Source: Vicia villosa
Taxonomy: Eukaryota; Streptophyta; Magnoliopsida; Fabales; Fabaceae
NCBI RefSeq assembly: GCF_029867415.1
Contig: NC_081181.1
Location: forward strand, 122,279,183-122,343,182
Reading direction: 5' to 3'
Length of the DNA stretch: 64,000 nt
In this document: positions 34,701 to 46,912 of the stretch, one piece after another
Layout of the letters: each line of letters opens with the position of its first letter
Position numbering within the stretch: position 1 is the first letter of the stretch
Made by a program: the position numbers and the translations under genes
Notes under the pieces: model-generated
Told to the model about the DNA's origin: nothing
What the model saw: only the letters and a program-made list of their open reading frames with translations
Database searches by the model: none

Positions 34701-35775
34701 GAAGTCCAGTACTAAGGCCATTATTGGCCATAACCCTTTCTATCATGGCAGTTAAGTTATTTTCTGTAGCCAGATTTTCTCTTCTGACTCTTTGGACAAT
34801 CTCATCTGGATGCTCATCCCTACCCACGATCCTTAATCTGGGTCTCTCTTCTTCCGTTTCCTGTCGAACGGGAACGGTTCTTTGATTTGAAGCCTCTAAG
34901 TTAATTACTGGAGTTCCTTCGGTCATCTCTGTTCTTCGTGAGGGGCCTACATCTCTAGTGGCCGTCCTAGATGGTGGAACCACATCTTGTATACGTTCCA
35001 AAATGGGCCTCTCTTCTTGATTCGAAGGCTGTTTGTCTTTCCTTCTTGGTTGTGGCACTCCCATGAAATCTGCCATTCGATTCGTTTGGGATGATATCTT
35101 TTGGAAAGTTTCCATATTATCCCGATTTGTATTAGCAATATTTGTCGCTAGTGGGTTCAAAATTGAAGCCAATTCTTTGGCCAAGACCCCTAACATATCA
35201 TGGTTGCTTGCATCCATTTCTTGCCGAAATGCTGCTTGGTTATTTGTGGTAAAATGGGGCATCTGGGTAGAAAAACTAGTGTTGTGTGGACTTCGACCCA
35301 CTGAACCAACATTCGGTGAAAACGTCGCATTGTTAGTTGTGGCATATGTGGGCCCTGCCCCTCGTACGCCTGTTCCAAATGGATATGGCATTCCGTATGG
35401 ATTATTTGGCATCCACTCGAAAGTAGAATTCGTGCCGTGACCAAACAAGTTATTTGCAGCATTTGTCGAGGAAAACGGTATTTCCTCTGCGCTTGTGGAT
35501 GAAGGTGCGGTTGTCGATTCTGAGACTGGAATAGTCCCTGAAGGTCCTGTATTATTTTCAGGCATAGCCTGGGAATTATCTGCAGGTCTCGATCCATTTG
35601 GACCCGGTGTATCCCGTGTTCCCTGACTAGAAGTCGAATTTGCCGCTCCTGATCCTGAACCTTGTGGGGGACCTTGGTCACCCCCTGCACTGGCCGTAAC
35701 GACCATTTTCTTGTTGTACCTTCGTTTGGGAATCGGTTGTGCACTGTTCGTTAACTTACCGTTCCTAAGGTTCAT
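31642..35775 (-). CDS. gag: Tat-lineage Gag and aspartic protease
   Basis: A 1377-aa open frame. The N-terminal ~340 residues are low-complexity (Ser, Thr, Asn, Pro). The retrotransposon Gag domain lies at about 375-545 ([35 protein letters not shown]). A zinc knuckle of CX2HX4HX4C form is at C656-C669. Two related CH-x(8-9)-CPRC modules follow at 833-847 and 895-908. The protease has [10 protein letters not shown] with its aspartate near 1187; DGG in place of D(S/T)G is usual in this lineage. ATG 35775 lies 64-81 bp downstream of the primer-binding site and is the natural start. The particle protein and processing enzyme are made here. The frame is intact. Its last 113 bp overlap pol. Confidence 0.93.
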   Translation of the reverse strand: MNLRNGKLTNSAQPIPKRRYNKKMVVTASAGGDQGPPQGSGSGAANSTSSQGTRDTPGPNGSRPADNSQAMPENNTGPSGTIPVSESTTAPSSTSAEEIPFSSTNAANNLFGHGTNSTFEWMPNNPYGMPYPFGTGVRGAGPTYATTNNATFSPNVGSVGRSPHNTSFSTQMPHFTTNNQAAFRQEMDASNHDMLGVLAKELASILNPLATNIANTNRDNMETFQKISSQTNRMADFMGVPQPRRKDKQPSNQEERPILERIQDVVPPSRTATRDVGPSRRTEMTEGTPVINLEASNQRTVPVRQETEEERPRLRIVGRDEHPDEIVQRVRRENLATENNLTAMIERVMANNGLSTGLRRPNYTSPISDYIMQTELPRGTKVPKFTKFSGETNESTVEHIAKYLTEAGDLAGNEDLRIKYFPSSLTKNAFIWFTTLPPNSIDAWAHLERLFHEQLYIGQTKISLKELASIKRKFTEPIDDYLNRFRLLKSRCFTTVPEHELVEMAAGGLDYSIRKKLDTQYLRDMAQLADRVRQVERLKAEKVRANKSYKKERVAYVEAEDDDDESFNDSYNPEEVEIDLAELKEAPPYACKLLNPANGKNPVENDKNDRFPKKTYTFDVTKCDEIFDLLVKDGQMILPPNSKIPPLEQRKKRGFCKYHGFLGHKTSQCFLFRDLIQNAIKDGRLKFADKTKSHMKVDTNPLNIADASLCELEDINMVEASKVEVAETKTMFNGKQATESLNNDIVFNIDVEESSKTEIPEGSKGDNSEATEDLRMKLQKIQISEVPPAVVNMVSARRPVSEFGELETWLTRQNGGIEAPPKGESLKDYLWNCHERNGGKQWMCPRCSIMLNRRVEANFERARRERWEHPGREPNPLLQVYPRMEESLVGFLVRCHKGNTEVALCPRCGAVYDEMLARSFERVYCYMGRETQGLRPNLYGFDIWTPTKRPDSPHPRARRVTFKVPADAPRDRWVQANARNNKWRSWDQGGRTAMAYRKQFQKPNREAYRLENYKGKNPMSRSQWRRHQRIKKAQKEYRPREVGDSSSNQVPHQGAKSNKPPVERRLFEAENILEEEEKMRSNSWKEEDRMTNDFDSDGVSSINLNCNVVSVLPHEFNQETEVEDCEEADIEEMAKHRPVCYYVLNNGAVEEQNAFFERPDEGMRNHLKPLYIRAKIENVGINKVIVDGGAAVNLMPQYMLKRIGMFDTDIRPHNMVLSNYEGKIGQTLGVVQVNLTVGSVTRATMFMVIPAKANYNLLLGREWIHGVAVVPSTMHQWVTIWREDGIVENIEGDQSYYMAEVNQVNKTNFDRNLANISPCHAAKEMYAPNKNALYYLTLHPNGFQWDREIMDGPADTAPLENYPAVRPTGWDDDINNV

Positions 35776-35838
35776 ACAAGGTCTTGATATTGTCTAGACA
35801 AAAATAAAACAATTGATTAAAATAATCTGTTTGACACA

Positions 35839-35856
35839 GTCCCACTGGGCGTGCCA
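35839..35856 (-). other. Primer-binding site of the Tat element
   Basis: On the minus strand TGGCACGCCCAGTGGGAC begins 3 nt after the 5' LTR end. It starts with TGG, the complement of a tRNA CCA end. I cannot name the tRNA without a search. Confidence 0.75.
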
Positions 35857-35859
35857 ATT

Positions 35860-36816
35860 TGTTTACGGTGATTTTCGGTAAACAACCGCTAGTCTTCCAA
35901 ACTATAATAAATATGATTTGGTTACTCGCAGGATCGACTAGATTGATCCTAGGACACATAGTCAAAAAGATTGTTATCAATGGTCATTCGAACCATAGTC
36001 ATGATTCGTCTTCGTTAATAAGAATTGTTTCGAATAAAACGAGTAATCTTGACAATCACTTGGTAATACGTAAGTATAATTTCAGTGAAAGGATAAGTAA
36101 AATAACATATGAAACGAAAGTATTGTTAAAGCGTAAAGAATCTTAAAATGCAGGAATATTAAATACTTCAAAAGTAAATGACATGAAAGTAAAAATACAG
36201 AAATGTAAATGGCAAGAAGTAAATGAAATGCAATAATACTGAAAGATATTTGAAAACGAAAGAGAATACACATGTATTAAAATGGTGGTGTCATACGTAC
36301 ATTTTCTCAGCGAACTCTTTCTCTTAACACTTGATACTTGAGTAATATGTGAGTGATTTGTACAAAATGAACACACAGAATCCTAACATTAAGACTCCTA
36401 TTTATACTAATTTCGACCTTAACGGCCCTACGCTAATCTAATGCCACGTTTCTCATAAGAACTCCAGGGACGCCATCTGTTATTTAGACAGTTACGAAAC
36501 CGTCTTCGAATTTCAAATCTTCCCGCCTGAGTCATTCTTCGACGCGTGGCAGTGTATTTAAAAACACTACGAAAACACGCTAAGTAGTAATACTTGAACA
36601 TATTTCATAAATTTTGTCTAAGTCCTCGAAGACATACACTTCTACTAGCTTCAGTATTCATTATCTTCATAACGAACTTAGAAGTCTTCATTCTCGAAGC
36701 ATGGCCATCAGGAGCCATTCTTTTATTTTTAAGGGATGGTCATCAGTAACCATCTTTCCTTCGAATTTTTACTTCTTCGAAGAACCAAATTTGTAAAACG
36801 AAATCTTCAGCTAACA
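35860..36816 (-). repeat. 5' LTR of the Tat element
   Basis: 957 bp, nearly identical to 21169-22125. The promoter-like TATAAATA is at 36399-36406 (minus), about 540 bp before the inner LTR end. The outer end abuts ACATG (36817-36821), matching the left flank. Confidence 0.96.
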
Positions 36817-37425
36817 ACATGTAAATTTGAAATTTAAAATGAATTAATTCATCATAAAATAAATGATAATTATATAATTTTATTTTATTAAATAATTAAA
36901 GAAGGAGAGATAAAAAGAAGTGTGAGAATGAGAGGATAGAAGTGAGTTGGAAGGAAAAGAAAAAGTTTTAAACCTATGTTATGGTTTTACCCCATGGGTA
37001 AAGGAGTGTTCCAACAAAATTTGAAAAAGATGGTGCCACTTGGATGAAAGTAATATTTTGATTGGTTAGTACAATTTTATTTAGTCAATTACCATAAAGG
37101 GTTTTTTGTAGTGTAAATTATTTTTTAGTGAAAAAATATATTAGGGAGAGACTAAGCATGTCTCATTCTTAGATAGATAGTTGATGACATTTTTATGATT
37201 TATCATGTCCTAGAACTCTACAACAAAATGGAGTTTTAAAAAGGATCTTCAAGAGATGATTAGGACCAAGATCATTGAGAAAAATATAATTAAGTATTCA
37301 AAAGTCATGATTAATTTTAAATTTATTACTAAAAAATAGCATATTATGTTAGTACAGTTAAAACATAGATAACAGTAGAAAAAGGAAAGACAGAAAATTA
37401 AGGAAAGTAAATAGAGAGTTAAGAT

Positions 37426-37544
37426 ACAAATTTAGAATTTATTGAGGTTCGGGCCGATCTCTTTGCCTACTCCTCTTCTCAAGAAACAAATTTAGAATTT
37501 ATTGAGGTTCGGCCGATCTCTTTGCCTACTCCTCTTCTCAAGAA
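37426..37544. repeat. 60-bp tandem duplication
   Basis: Two units starting acaaatttagaatttattga (37426-37485 and 37486-37544), differing by one G, then the first bases of a third. The sequence looks like an old retroelement leader or LTR piece, but this is not certain. Confidence 0.85.
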
Positions 37545-39171
37545 ACAAATTTCTTGAGAGTTCCGATAATAAAATCTTTTGAGATTTTTCTAGGTTATTC
37601 CCATGAACCATATTACAATCAAATGAGAGATTTTAATAGGATGATTCCACAAACCAAGTGGAGCTTTTCATAGGCTAAGCTCATCAACTAAAAACGAGAT
37701 TTTGACCGACTAATCTCGAAAAACCAAATTGATGTTTTGCAAGGATAACCTCCACAATAAACCAAGAGAAACTTCAAGAGAATCACACTCTTGATAAAAT
37801 AGCTCAACATCAGTACAACTAAAATTTCACTAATGTATTTCACTCACAAAGGAACTAAGACAACTTTTAATGAGAGAAGAATGATTTAAAATTGAATTCT
37901 ACTAAGAAGAATGGTAAGAGATATGCTTATATACATATGAATTTTTTTCTTTGGTTTCTTCCATGTATTATGAACATTGTAGCAACTGTTTCTATTGGAT
38001 GATATGTTGAGTTATTTAGTTATTGAAGAAACCTATTTGATGGCTTGATGATACCTTGATTCTCATGTTAGGTAGACATCAAATACTTAAAAAAAGAAAT
38101 AAGAATAGAAAGAAGTTCGATCATGAGTAACATATAATGTTCTATGTGTAATTGTCCTAAGCCGGTTCATCTGCTTTTGATCAAAACAAGCAGATACAAA
38201 AAGCATGTTCAGTAAAGCAACCAAAAGTTGAAGCTTTAATGATTCATAGTTGCAAAGAAATAAAAAGAGTAGTTGCCTATAAAGTATATTCTATTGAATG
38301 GAAAAGGAAAGGGTCTTTAAATAAGAATTTAAGGTGGATCAAGAACACATGCATCCAGATTGATTGGTATATTATATCCTGCCTTCGTGCCTGCACTATG
38401 TAGGATTGAATCTGTCATATCTTGTTAAATTTGAAGGAGATAAAAAGGCTATTCTACAATTATGCTAGTTATTCATTTTATTTTTACTCTTTCCATCTTT
38501 GTATATATCGTTCTTATAACATTAGCATAGGTGGAAACAACACGATTTATGTTCATGTACCAGAGCTAAAAATGTAAGAGAAAAAAAAGGAAAATGGAAG
38601 GGAAATACTACCTTACATGGTCCACTATACACACATGTGGTAAATTGAATGCACTATATTTTTCTGTTTTAGTTTTATTAACTATTGACTTAATTTAAAG
38701 TTATATATCGGATGAATATAGTTCTGTTAATTATTGGTTATGTATCGGTACTTCTCAATTGTGTAAGGCTTCTGTTGGTTAATATGAATACAGTTTCCAA
38801 AATATGAATATTGATGCTTTTCATTTGTTTCTTATACAATTGTATCATGCATGGTATCTGATTTACTCTGTTTCATGTTGTGTATTGTTTTATTAGTCTG
38901 CTACTTCATATGTTGTTGAGCACTTGTGAGTGTGCAATTTATTCATATGTTTTTTCTTATATTGAAAAAGATGATAGAGATTTCCATAGTTAATGTCTCA
39001 ATAGTTTGCAAATTTTTAATGTCTCCATAATAATTTCATTTTTTTTACTACACTTGCCTTTTTTTAATTTTATAACTATGTTACGCATTAACCTCTATTA
39101 TAGAATTTAAAAGGCAATATCTCAACCCACCATCTGATAGTCTTAGGCACCTAGCACAATTTCAGTTATGT

Positions 39172-39367
39172 CCTCTGCTTCCGAAGATACATATCAGGAA
39201 GTACCTTTTTTTTGTCAAAATTTGGTTTTTTTCTGGAGGTGCATCTACAGAAATGTTTTAAACTGAGAAAACTTCAAAATAATTCAACATTTCGTAGATG
39301 CACTTCCGAAAAAACTAAATTTTGGCCAAAAAAAGGTGTTTCCTGATGTGTATCTCTGAAAGCAGAG
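39172..39367. repeat. Palindromic MITE-like element
   Basis: The left arm (39172-39255) contains tacatatcaggaagtacc and ggaggtgcatctac. The right arm (39288-39367) contains their near-complements gtagatgcacttcc and ggtgtttcctgatgtgta. The arms are about 80 bp with a 32-bp loop. No coding capacity; no target duplication was resolved. Confidence 0.8.
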
Positions 39368-39980
39368 ATATTTTTAGAAGCGAACATGGTATCTAAGAAC
39401 CCCAACGGGTGGGGTAAGATTTTCTCTTTAAAAGACCTTGCAATTTTATATCTACATAAACTAAATTTTAAGCTTAAAATTTTTCTTTTCTTTATTTTGC
39501 AGCTTGTAGGGATCATGTGAAATATAAAATTTTGAATGAACATCTCTATTTGATGGCAACAACAATTTGCATTGAGAATAAAATTCTTGCCAATTGAAGT
39601 AGATGCACATGAAGTAGGGAAGAGAAATAATACACTGGTTACGAATTTAAGCCCTTAAGTTAAGATCAATTAAATATTGAATATCTCTTGTTTCTATTCT
39701 ACAATATGAGGACAATTATGTTGAGTTCTTGTAGTGTGAATTTGTGTTGGAATGAACCATGCATTGTTACATTGCTCTAAATATTGACAAATTTGTAAGT
39801 ATTCCTCATAAGTAGAATGGGAAAGAAAAAAAAACGACTAATATAGTTTCCTTTTTGTATATATTATATGATCAACACATTCATTTGATATAGCTTCATT
39901 TTTATAAATTTGGTCAAATTAGTGAGTATTCCTCGTAAGTAAAAGGGAAAAGTAAAAAATATATAGAAATACATCTTACT

Positions 39981-40167
39981 TGTTATGAAACTGAATAAAA
40001 TAATATAAGAGAGAAAGAGAAGAAGAGAATATATTCAATTATTTATATTCTAAGTGTGTGAGATTCTAATACAATATGAGTCATATTTATAGGACATATG
40101 TAATAAATGGAAAATCAACCTGAAATCTCCTAATTGATGGACATCCATAATCATATCATTTATAACA
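39981..40167 (-). repeat. 3' LTR of a decayed copia element
   Basis: The 187-bp segment is bounded by TGTTATGAAA and TTTATAACA, giving TG...CA with inverted ends. On the minus strand the purine tract AAGGAGGAG (40168-40176) abuts it, as a polypurine tract should. Confidence 0.75.
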
Positions 40168-40459
40168 CTCCTCCTTGGATGTTTATTAGAAAAAACCCAG
40201 TGGAAAAAATTCTAGTGAAGGAAAAAGACTACAACATTCTTTTTGAAAGAACTACCTCGTTACTAATCAATACATATTATTACAAATAAGAAAGAAAATT
40301 ATAGGGAGACAATAATCCATTATTCATAATAGTCCTCCTTGATGTTTGTTCAGGATATGCCTCGTTAAAACCTTACTAGAAAAAACTCAGTGGAAAAAAA
40401 TCTAGTGAAGGAAAAAGAGTACAATATCCAATTAAGAAAAAATAATTTCTCCCCCTCAG

Positions 40460-41704
40460 CTGAACAATTTTTTCTTTGACGATGAAGACCGATCTTTTTG
40501 CACTGAAAGATTTGCAAGATTATCACATGAACAAATTTGTTGGAACTTATATCACCACTTTTCTAAAGATAAAGAGTGAAAAGAACTTTGTAGAGATGTG
40601 TTTTGTTCAGTCTCATTTAATGTAACGATCTTTCAATTGAGCGATGCATGTCGTAATATCTTCATATATGATCATTGTATTTGTTTTTCCAGAAGACAAA
40701 CCACGAGTATTTTGTATGTGTTGGATTAAGGATATCAACCAAACACATTCTCAACTTGTCTCATGTAGTGCTAAAATTTCTGCATGATTAGATGAAGTTG
40801 CGGATATTGTTTGTTTCACCAATCTTCATGAAATAGTTGTACCACCACGTGTAAATAAACAAATAACCTGTTTTTGATCTACCATTGTGCGGATCTGACA
40901 AGTAACTTGCATCTGCATAACTTGTTAATTCGAGTTTGGATACTTTGGTATAAAATAAACCCATGTCTAATGTACCTCTAAGATAACAAAGTATACGTTT
41001 GATCTTGCTCCAATGTCTTCGTGTAGGTGAAGAACTGTATCTTGCTAATAGATTATTAGAAATTAATATATCATGGTCTATATAATTAGCAAGATAGATT
41101 AGTGCTTGAATGACACTTAGATATGGTACTTCAGGACCAATTAGTTTTTATCCTCTTTTCGATGTCAAAAAGAATCTTCTACACATTCAATGATCTAACA
41201 TCATCAAGATACACAATATATGGGATTTGTCCATATACGAACATATGATCACCTTTGCCTTTTCTATTGTCCAAATGCTTAATTTATAAATCTAGACATA
41301 ACTTTGTCTTTTCTATGTCCTTTATCACAAACTGTTTCTTTAAGAGATTTATAGCTTTTGGAATCTCTTCAGGAGTTCCAATAATTTTATGTGATACACG
41401 TAGATAACTATTATAGAAAATTATTTTCTAGATCTTTTCTTAAAAAGACAAGGACATATGGACTTGTTTGTATATCTCTCCCTTAGAAAATATTCATTGA
41501 GACAATTATACCACAAGTGTTCATGTTGTTTTAACCCATAGAGATACTTATTCAATTTGATGGACTAACTCTCTCGAGATCAAAATTATGTATCTATGAT
41601 ATATTAAACCACTTTAGAGAGTTTCGAAATATCACTATCAAGTGAGTCACGCTAATAAGTTGTTACCATATCCACCATGTTCAAATTAAGTCTTTCATGC
41701 ACTA
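40460..41704 (-). pseudogene. Decayed Ty1/copia RT/RNase H, truncated by Ogre
   Basis: On the minus strand the order is that of copia pol: PYLSVIQALIYLANYI near 41110, LLARYSSSPTRRHWSKIKR near 41030, LRGTLDMGLFYTKVSKLEL near 40960, YADASYLSDPHNGRSKTGY near 40890, then SATSSNHAEILALHE near 40780 and a relic of the domain end near 40690-40480. Stops and shifts occur, for example in the TSW box, so it is not functional. The upstream half is missing. The Ogre LTR begins at 41705, so this copia was probably cut by that insertion; the rest would lie beyond the right edge of the window. Its 3' LTR is at 39981-40167. Confidence 0.85.
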
Positions 41705-42397
41705 TGTAATACGGTGAACTGACTTTAATTTGAAATGTCGCGGTTAAGCATGAGTCGCCACCGACTTTTATTTTATCCAAACTAAATCGGAAAGGCTAAA
41801 AGAAACAGAAAAAAACCTTTTAAAGAAATCTAAGTTCGGGGGGTAATTTATGCAAAGGGAAGGTGTAAGGCACCCTTTGCATCCATGGTTTTCCATGGGC
41901 TCTTAATTGCTTTGCTTGCTCGTTTTCAGAAAATGTAGATGAAAGAGGAAAATGGACTTTAGCTCGTAAATGAGCGTAGCCAGTTTTTGAAGAATTTTGA
42001 GAAAGAATATAGAAAATAGAGCATGGCAAGGCAATTAGGGGCAATTACCTTAAACTCAGATGATAGGTCTCTTTTTAGCCTTTCAGAATGAAAGGGTAAA
42101 TCCTTGCCATAAGAGGGCAGGAAGCCTTTCGTTTGGAGGTAGAAGGGTCGTCGAGTTATCGTTCGCCCAAAGACTGACCCATGCCATAGAGAGGCAGGTA
42201 GTCTAAGAGGAAGGATCAGAATAGCCTTTGTTTGTAGGCAACCAGAAGATACCTCAGCCTTTTCCGTAGGCAACTTCCGAGGGTCGAGGTCATGTTAGTG
42301 TATCGAAGGCAGCATCATTAGGGACCATGACCTTTAATCGAGGCAACATGGCTGAGGTATCCTCGTATTCGAGGGACTGGCTATTCTGCACTAAATA

Positions 42398-42461
42398 CAA
42401 GGCAACAAGGCAACAGGCAACAGGGCAACAGGCAACAAGGCAACAGGCAACAAGGCAACAG
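42398..42461. repeat. CAAGGCAACAGG minisatellite in the Ogre LTR
   Basis: About eight 7-8 bp units of the caaggcaa/caggcaa type. The same array occurs in the other LTR at 62901-62964 with no visible change in copy number. Confidence 0.85.
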
Positions 42462-43683
42462 AGAGGTTACCCAAAAGTGTGCGTGTGTGCATCAATCACG
42501 TGATCATATTCGAATATATTATCTTGTAAATTAGCGATTCTAAATTCAATTCAAAGGTTGCACTCCCTAGGATTACTAACCACGCATTTAAATAATATAA
42601 CCAAAACAGATATGGGGGAGGGAAATTGTAACCAGCGGATCCCTTAATAGGGTTTGACATAAGTAATAATTAAAAGCCATAAAATAAAATAGGGTTTAGG
42701 GTTACCAACGACGTAACTTTGGCATTTGACAAACCCTGAAAAGGAAAAAGAAGAGACAGAAAACAGAGAGTGAGTGCATTATCGGCTCGAAGGCGAACTT
42801 TATTAACCACAAAAGTAAAAAGAATAATGAAATTAAAAGTAAAATAGAGAAAGGACACTTAGCTTCGAATTTGATCTGATATGGTTGGCGGGAAGCCTCG
42901 GGGTAACCCTGAAAAAGGCAAGGCAGAAACAGTGAAGGCAAGACAAACCCCTGATTTTAAAAGAAATTAAAATATGCTTTAAAGATAAGGTACTTAGCTC
43001 TGGGTTTTTGATCAGGCGCGTTATCGGAGTGAACCACGTTGATAACCCTGAAAAGGCAAGGCACAAAAGAAAAGATTTTTTAGTGTAGACTCATTCTTGT
43101 AAACCCTGATTTGGGCGTTTAAATAAGATAAATGCTCGATTTATTTAATTATTGGTTTTGCAACCTAATTAATTAAATCGAGAACAAGAAAATAATTTAA
43201 TTAGTCAATAAATATTTTTTTTTATGAATTTTTGTGAATGAAAATAAAGTAAATATGATTTTTATAAAGATATATAAATAACATCTCTAATTAAAATAAA
43301 TAAATATATAATATTAAGAAAATAAATAATTTAAATAAAATAAATATTATTAATTATTATAAATAAATAAATATAAAAAGAAAAGTTTTTAGAATATAAT
43401 TTTTAGAAGTAAAAGAAAAAAAACAAATAATAAAAACACATATATAAATATATAAATGAAATTAAATATATATATATAAAAAAAAATTGAAAAGAACTTA
43501 GCTTGATTCAGTGTGGTGTGCTTGAAGAGTCTATGGTAGACTTGCATATTTGAGCCTTTTGATCTGGCTTTGATGTGAATCTCATGGCCCAGAATTGAAG
43601 GTGCTCCGTAGGCGCGATGGAGGTGAGCGCGTTGGATCTGCAAAAGAGAAAAACAAGGGGAAGAAAAATATGTGTCTTCGCAG

Positions 43684-43747
43684 GCAAGTGTTGAACCCAC
43701 GCACTGCACTTCATAGTGAACGCCCTTACCACTACACCAACTTTGCT
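43684..43747 (-). other. tRNA-like sequence in the Ogre LTR
   Basis: On the minus strand GTTGGTGTAGTGGTAAGGGC resembles a pol III A box and GTGGGTTCAACACTTGCC a B box, 26-30 nt apart, as in tRNA genes. Acceptor-stem pairing is not convincing, so it is probably a tRNA-derived relic. Confidence 0.5.
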
Positions 43748-45189
43748 TCGTTGTTTACGTATTAACCATCACGTAATATATAAAAAAAACATTCAGAATT
43801 TAAAATAAAAGAAACGCGCCTTTTACTGTTCACCATCGTCCCCAATTCCCTTCACACGAACCAGGTTTTTACCCACGCTTTTTCCGTCGTAGCCATAGCC
43901 TTTTGTGATTCAATCCTGCAAATTATCAACAAAAAACACAAAGAAACAACCCAGATCGAGTATATATCCCCTCACGGATTGAATGATGTCATTTATGGGA
44001 TCTAATTTTGCTTAGAACAGAAAACCCTAATTCAAAGTTTTTTACCCCATTCATGGCAAAAACTCAAACCTGCACTCAAAACACATACTAACAACCCAGA
44101 AGGCTTGCAAATATAACCAAGAACACATATATGCCATAATAATGCGTTTATGATTCGTGAATTAATGCAATCGACTCTTGAAAGAATAAGACAAACCGTG
44201 AGCTATTGAGGATGATTCTGGACGCGGCAACCTTGGAGATTGATCGGGATTGCTTCAAAAGTAAGCCAAGAACGTGTTGGAGTACCTTAAATGGCTTGAA
44301 TCGAACTGTAATGTGGAAACCGAGTTTGGTTGCTTCTAGGATTTTGGAGGTGTGACGCGAGTTCTTAGGCTGCCAAAAAAATCTCTCCTTCTGAGCGTGA
44401 TTTCTAAATATATATATGGCAGGGTTTTAGGGTTGATAAATTTGAAGAGAATCAATCAAATATTTGATTTGGTGGAAAGATCTTTGATAGAAAATATCAT
44501 ATGAATGTTCCTATTCTTGACTCAATCTCCCTCCCATGATTTCCATTAAATTTGAATAAATTTCTCAATAAGTATAATCCCACCAATTAAATCAAAATCT
44601 TTGATTGTTTCCAACAATTATTTTTAAATTGAATTTTTATGAACAAAAACTCAATATAAAAATAATAATGTAATAAAAATAATAAAAATGAAAGAATTGG
44701 ATTATGAGCTTATTAGATGATTTAAAAATGCTCCTTTAATTTATTCTACTATTTTGTGATTTCTTTCAATTCATTTTTATTTTTATTTTTTTTTAATGAA
44801 TAAAAATTCAAATAAATCAAATGAATGGCACAAAAATATGAGAACAAGTTTATGGACCCTTATTGAACTCATGATCATGTGTAGAAACTTCAACTTAGGC
44901 CTGTTAGTCGAAATAAACAATTTTGTTCAAGTTGACTTTTAGGTCAACCCAGTCGACTGTTGACTTTCTTGAGCAATTGAGTGATCAATCTTTTGAATTG
45001 AGGCCTGAAATTTGTCATGGAGGTAGTATGCCATATGAGGTGCCTTAGAACCCTTGATCCATTGATTTTCTTCAGAAGATAAAAACCCTAATACTTTGAG
45101 CCATTGTTTAGGAGGGATGTCTTTGAGCCTTGAACTTTGATTTGAACTCGAACAAGAGAAATAGGATGGGCAAATTTTGGGGTATGACA

Positions 45190-45200
45190 GCTGCCCCTGT
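45190..45200 (-). other. Polypurine tract of the Ogre element
   Basis: On the minus strand ACAGGGGCAGC directly abuts the LTR start TGTCATACC. Confidence 0.75.
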
Positions 45201-45449
45201 TCAATTTTCTTATATCTGAAGATGTAGACTGGCATGTGTGTCTGTCGGAGTCTGAAGGTAGAAGAGAATTGAACACTAGAATACCCAGAAATTTGCCCTA
45301 GCTGAAGTAGGGACTCTTGTCAGAGATGGGCTTGAAGATGCCATCGGGCTTGATAGAATTGAGAACCAGGATTCATCGTACGTTAGATCATTTCCGGAGA
45401 ATAGATTGAGTCATGTGTTTGACTGAGTTTAGTTTGCATCAGCAGATGA

Positions 45450-45697
45450 TGTCTGGAAAACCATATGTTAGGTCGGAGGATATGTCGTACGTTAGATCAA
45501 ATCCGATTTGCATCCTTAGATGTCTGGAAGACCGTGCGTTAGGTCGAAGAATAAATCATGCGTTAGACTAATCTCAATTTCATCCTCAGATGTATGGAAA
45601 ACCGTGCGTTAGGTCGAAGGATGAGTCGTGCGTTAGACTATATCCAATTTGCATCCGTAGATGTCTGGAAAACCGTGCGTTAGGTTGAATCTGAGCT
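45450..45697. repeat. Minisatellite 1, 70-71 bp period
   Basis: About 3.5 units starting near 45450, 45521, 45591 and 45662. Each holds tgtctggaaaaccgtgcgtt followed by a tcgtgcgttagac word. Confidence 0.85.
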
Positions 45698-45775
45698 TAG
45701 TATGTTGAGAAATGTTTGTTGGAGATTGATCGTGTCAGCACTGTTCGTAGTAAATGATTTAGACTTGGGAAGGGT

Positions 45776-46320
45776 GATTATTTCTGAACTATCTCTGGAG
45801 GAAACCCAAAATTAAGTATCAGAATTAAATCTTCGTCTTGATTATTTCTGAACTATCTTTGGAGGAAACCCAAAATTAAGTATCAGAATTAAATCTTCGT
45901 CTTGATTATTTATGAACTATCTCTGGAGGAAACCCAAAATTAAGTATCAGAATTAAATCTTCGTCTTGATTATATCTGAACTATCTCTGGAGGAAACCCA
46001 AAATTAAGTATCAGAATTAAATCTTTGTCTTGATTATATCTGAGCTATCTTTGGAAGAAATCCAAAATTAAGTATCAGAATTAAATCTTCGTCTTGATTA
46101 TATCTGAACCATCTTTGGAAGATATCCAAAATTAAGTATCAAAATTAAATCTTCGTCTTGATAATTTCTGAACTATCTCTGGAGAATATCCAGAATTAAG
46201 TATCAGAATTAAATCTCTGTATTGATTATCTCTGAGCTATCTTTGGAAGATATCCAAAATTAAGTGTCAGAAGTAAATCTCTGTATTGAATGAGTGTCAG
46301 AATTAAATCGTTGAATTGAT
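45776..46320. repeat. Minisatellite 2, 64-bp period
   Basis: Eight units starting every 64 bp from 45776 to 46224, each with gattatttctgaactatc and aattaagtatcagaatt, then degenerate partial units. Units 1-4 are closest to each other; later ones diverge. Confidence 0.92.
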
Positions 46321-46545
46321 TATATTTGCACTATATCTAGAAGATGTATAAGTAGACTGCAAAAGAAACATTAGTTTTATGCAATGTCGTGATGCATGTA
46401 TTGTAATGTTTATGAATGGGAATGTTATGCATATGCAATAAGGCGTATGTATGTTATGTATGAATTTACTATGATACATGATATATGAACATGATTTATG
46501 CTATTTGGAGTGTTGATCGTTACGGAACTGCTTTTGGATTTTGAA

Positions 46546-46912
46546 AAGTTGATTGTTTAAGGAATCGTCTGAGATATCGACTTAAATCTGAAGGTAGATT
46601 GTTAAGGAACCGTCCAAGGCATCGACTTAACTCTGAGGGTGGATCATTAAGGAACCGTCCAAGGTATCGACTTAGATCTAAAGGTTGATTGTTAAGGAAC
46701 CGTCCAAGGTATCGACTTAACTCTGAAGGTGGATCATTAAGGAACCGTCCAAGGTATCGACTTAACTCCAAAGGTAGATCATTAAGGAACCGTCAAAGGT
46801 ATCGACTTAAATCTGTAAGAGGTCATTAAGGAACCGTCAAAGGTATCGACTTAAACCTGAAGATAGATTGTTAAGGAACCGTCCAAGGTATCGACTTAAC
46901 TCTGAAGATAGA
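46546..46912. repeat. Minisatellite 3, 45-bp period
   Basis: About eight units of 44-45 bp, each with ttaaggaaccgtccaaggta followed by tcgacttaa. Because the period is a multiple of three, the minus strand shows an 83-codon frame of RYLGRFLN repeats, which I read as a by-product. Confidence 0.92.

Larger units (their letters stand above)
21169..36816 (-). mobile_element. Complete Ty3/gypsy (Tat-lineage) retrotransposon with antisense cargo
   Basis: 15,648 bp, flanked by the 5-bp target duplication ACATG (21164-21168 and 36817-36821). In element orientation (minus strand): 5' LTR, primer-binding site, gag-protease, pol with two RNase H domains, 5.9 kb of cargo in the opposite orientation, polypurine tract, 3' LTR. 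The second, plant-type RNase H (FDGST) between the first RNase H and integrase places it in the Tat lineage; its LTRs and primer site differ from Ogre. The LTRs differ at about four positions (near 21185, 21373, 21830 and 21843 against their partners), so the insertion is young. Gag-pro and pol are open, so it may be competent. Confidence 0.95.
36822..39980. other. AT-rich intergenic DNA
   Basis: No gene recognised. It contains a tandem duplication at 37426-37544 and the palindromic element at 39172-39367, listed separately. Confidence 0.6.
41705..45189 (-). repeat. 3' LTR of the Ogre element
   Basis: 3485 bp. In element orientation it starts TGTCATACCCCAAAATTTG and ends CACCGTATTACA. It contains the minisatellite at 42398-42461, a tRNA-like stretch at 43684-43747 and a TATA-rich run near 44407-44418. 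The short open frames in it are incidental. Confidence 0.92.

Noticed and set aside
46520..46771. 83-codon minus-strand frame of RYLGRFLN repeats
   Set aside because: It is produced by the 45-bp minisatellite, whose period is a multiple of three; there is no leader or family context.
45450..46912. CRISPR-like array
   Set aside because: The repeats are head-to-tail with no unique spacers, and the genome is eukaryotic.
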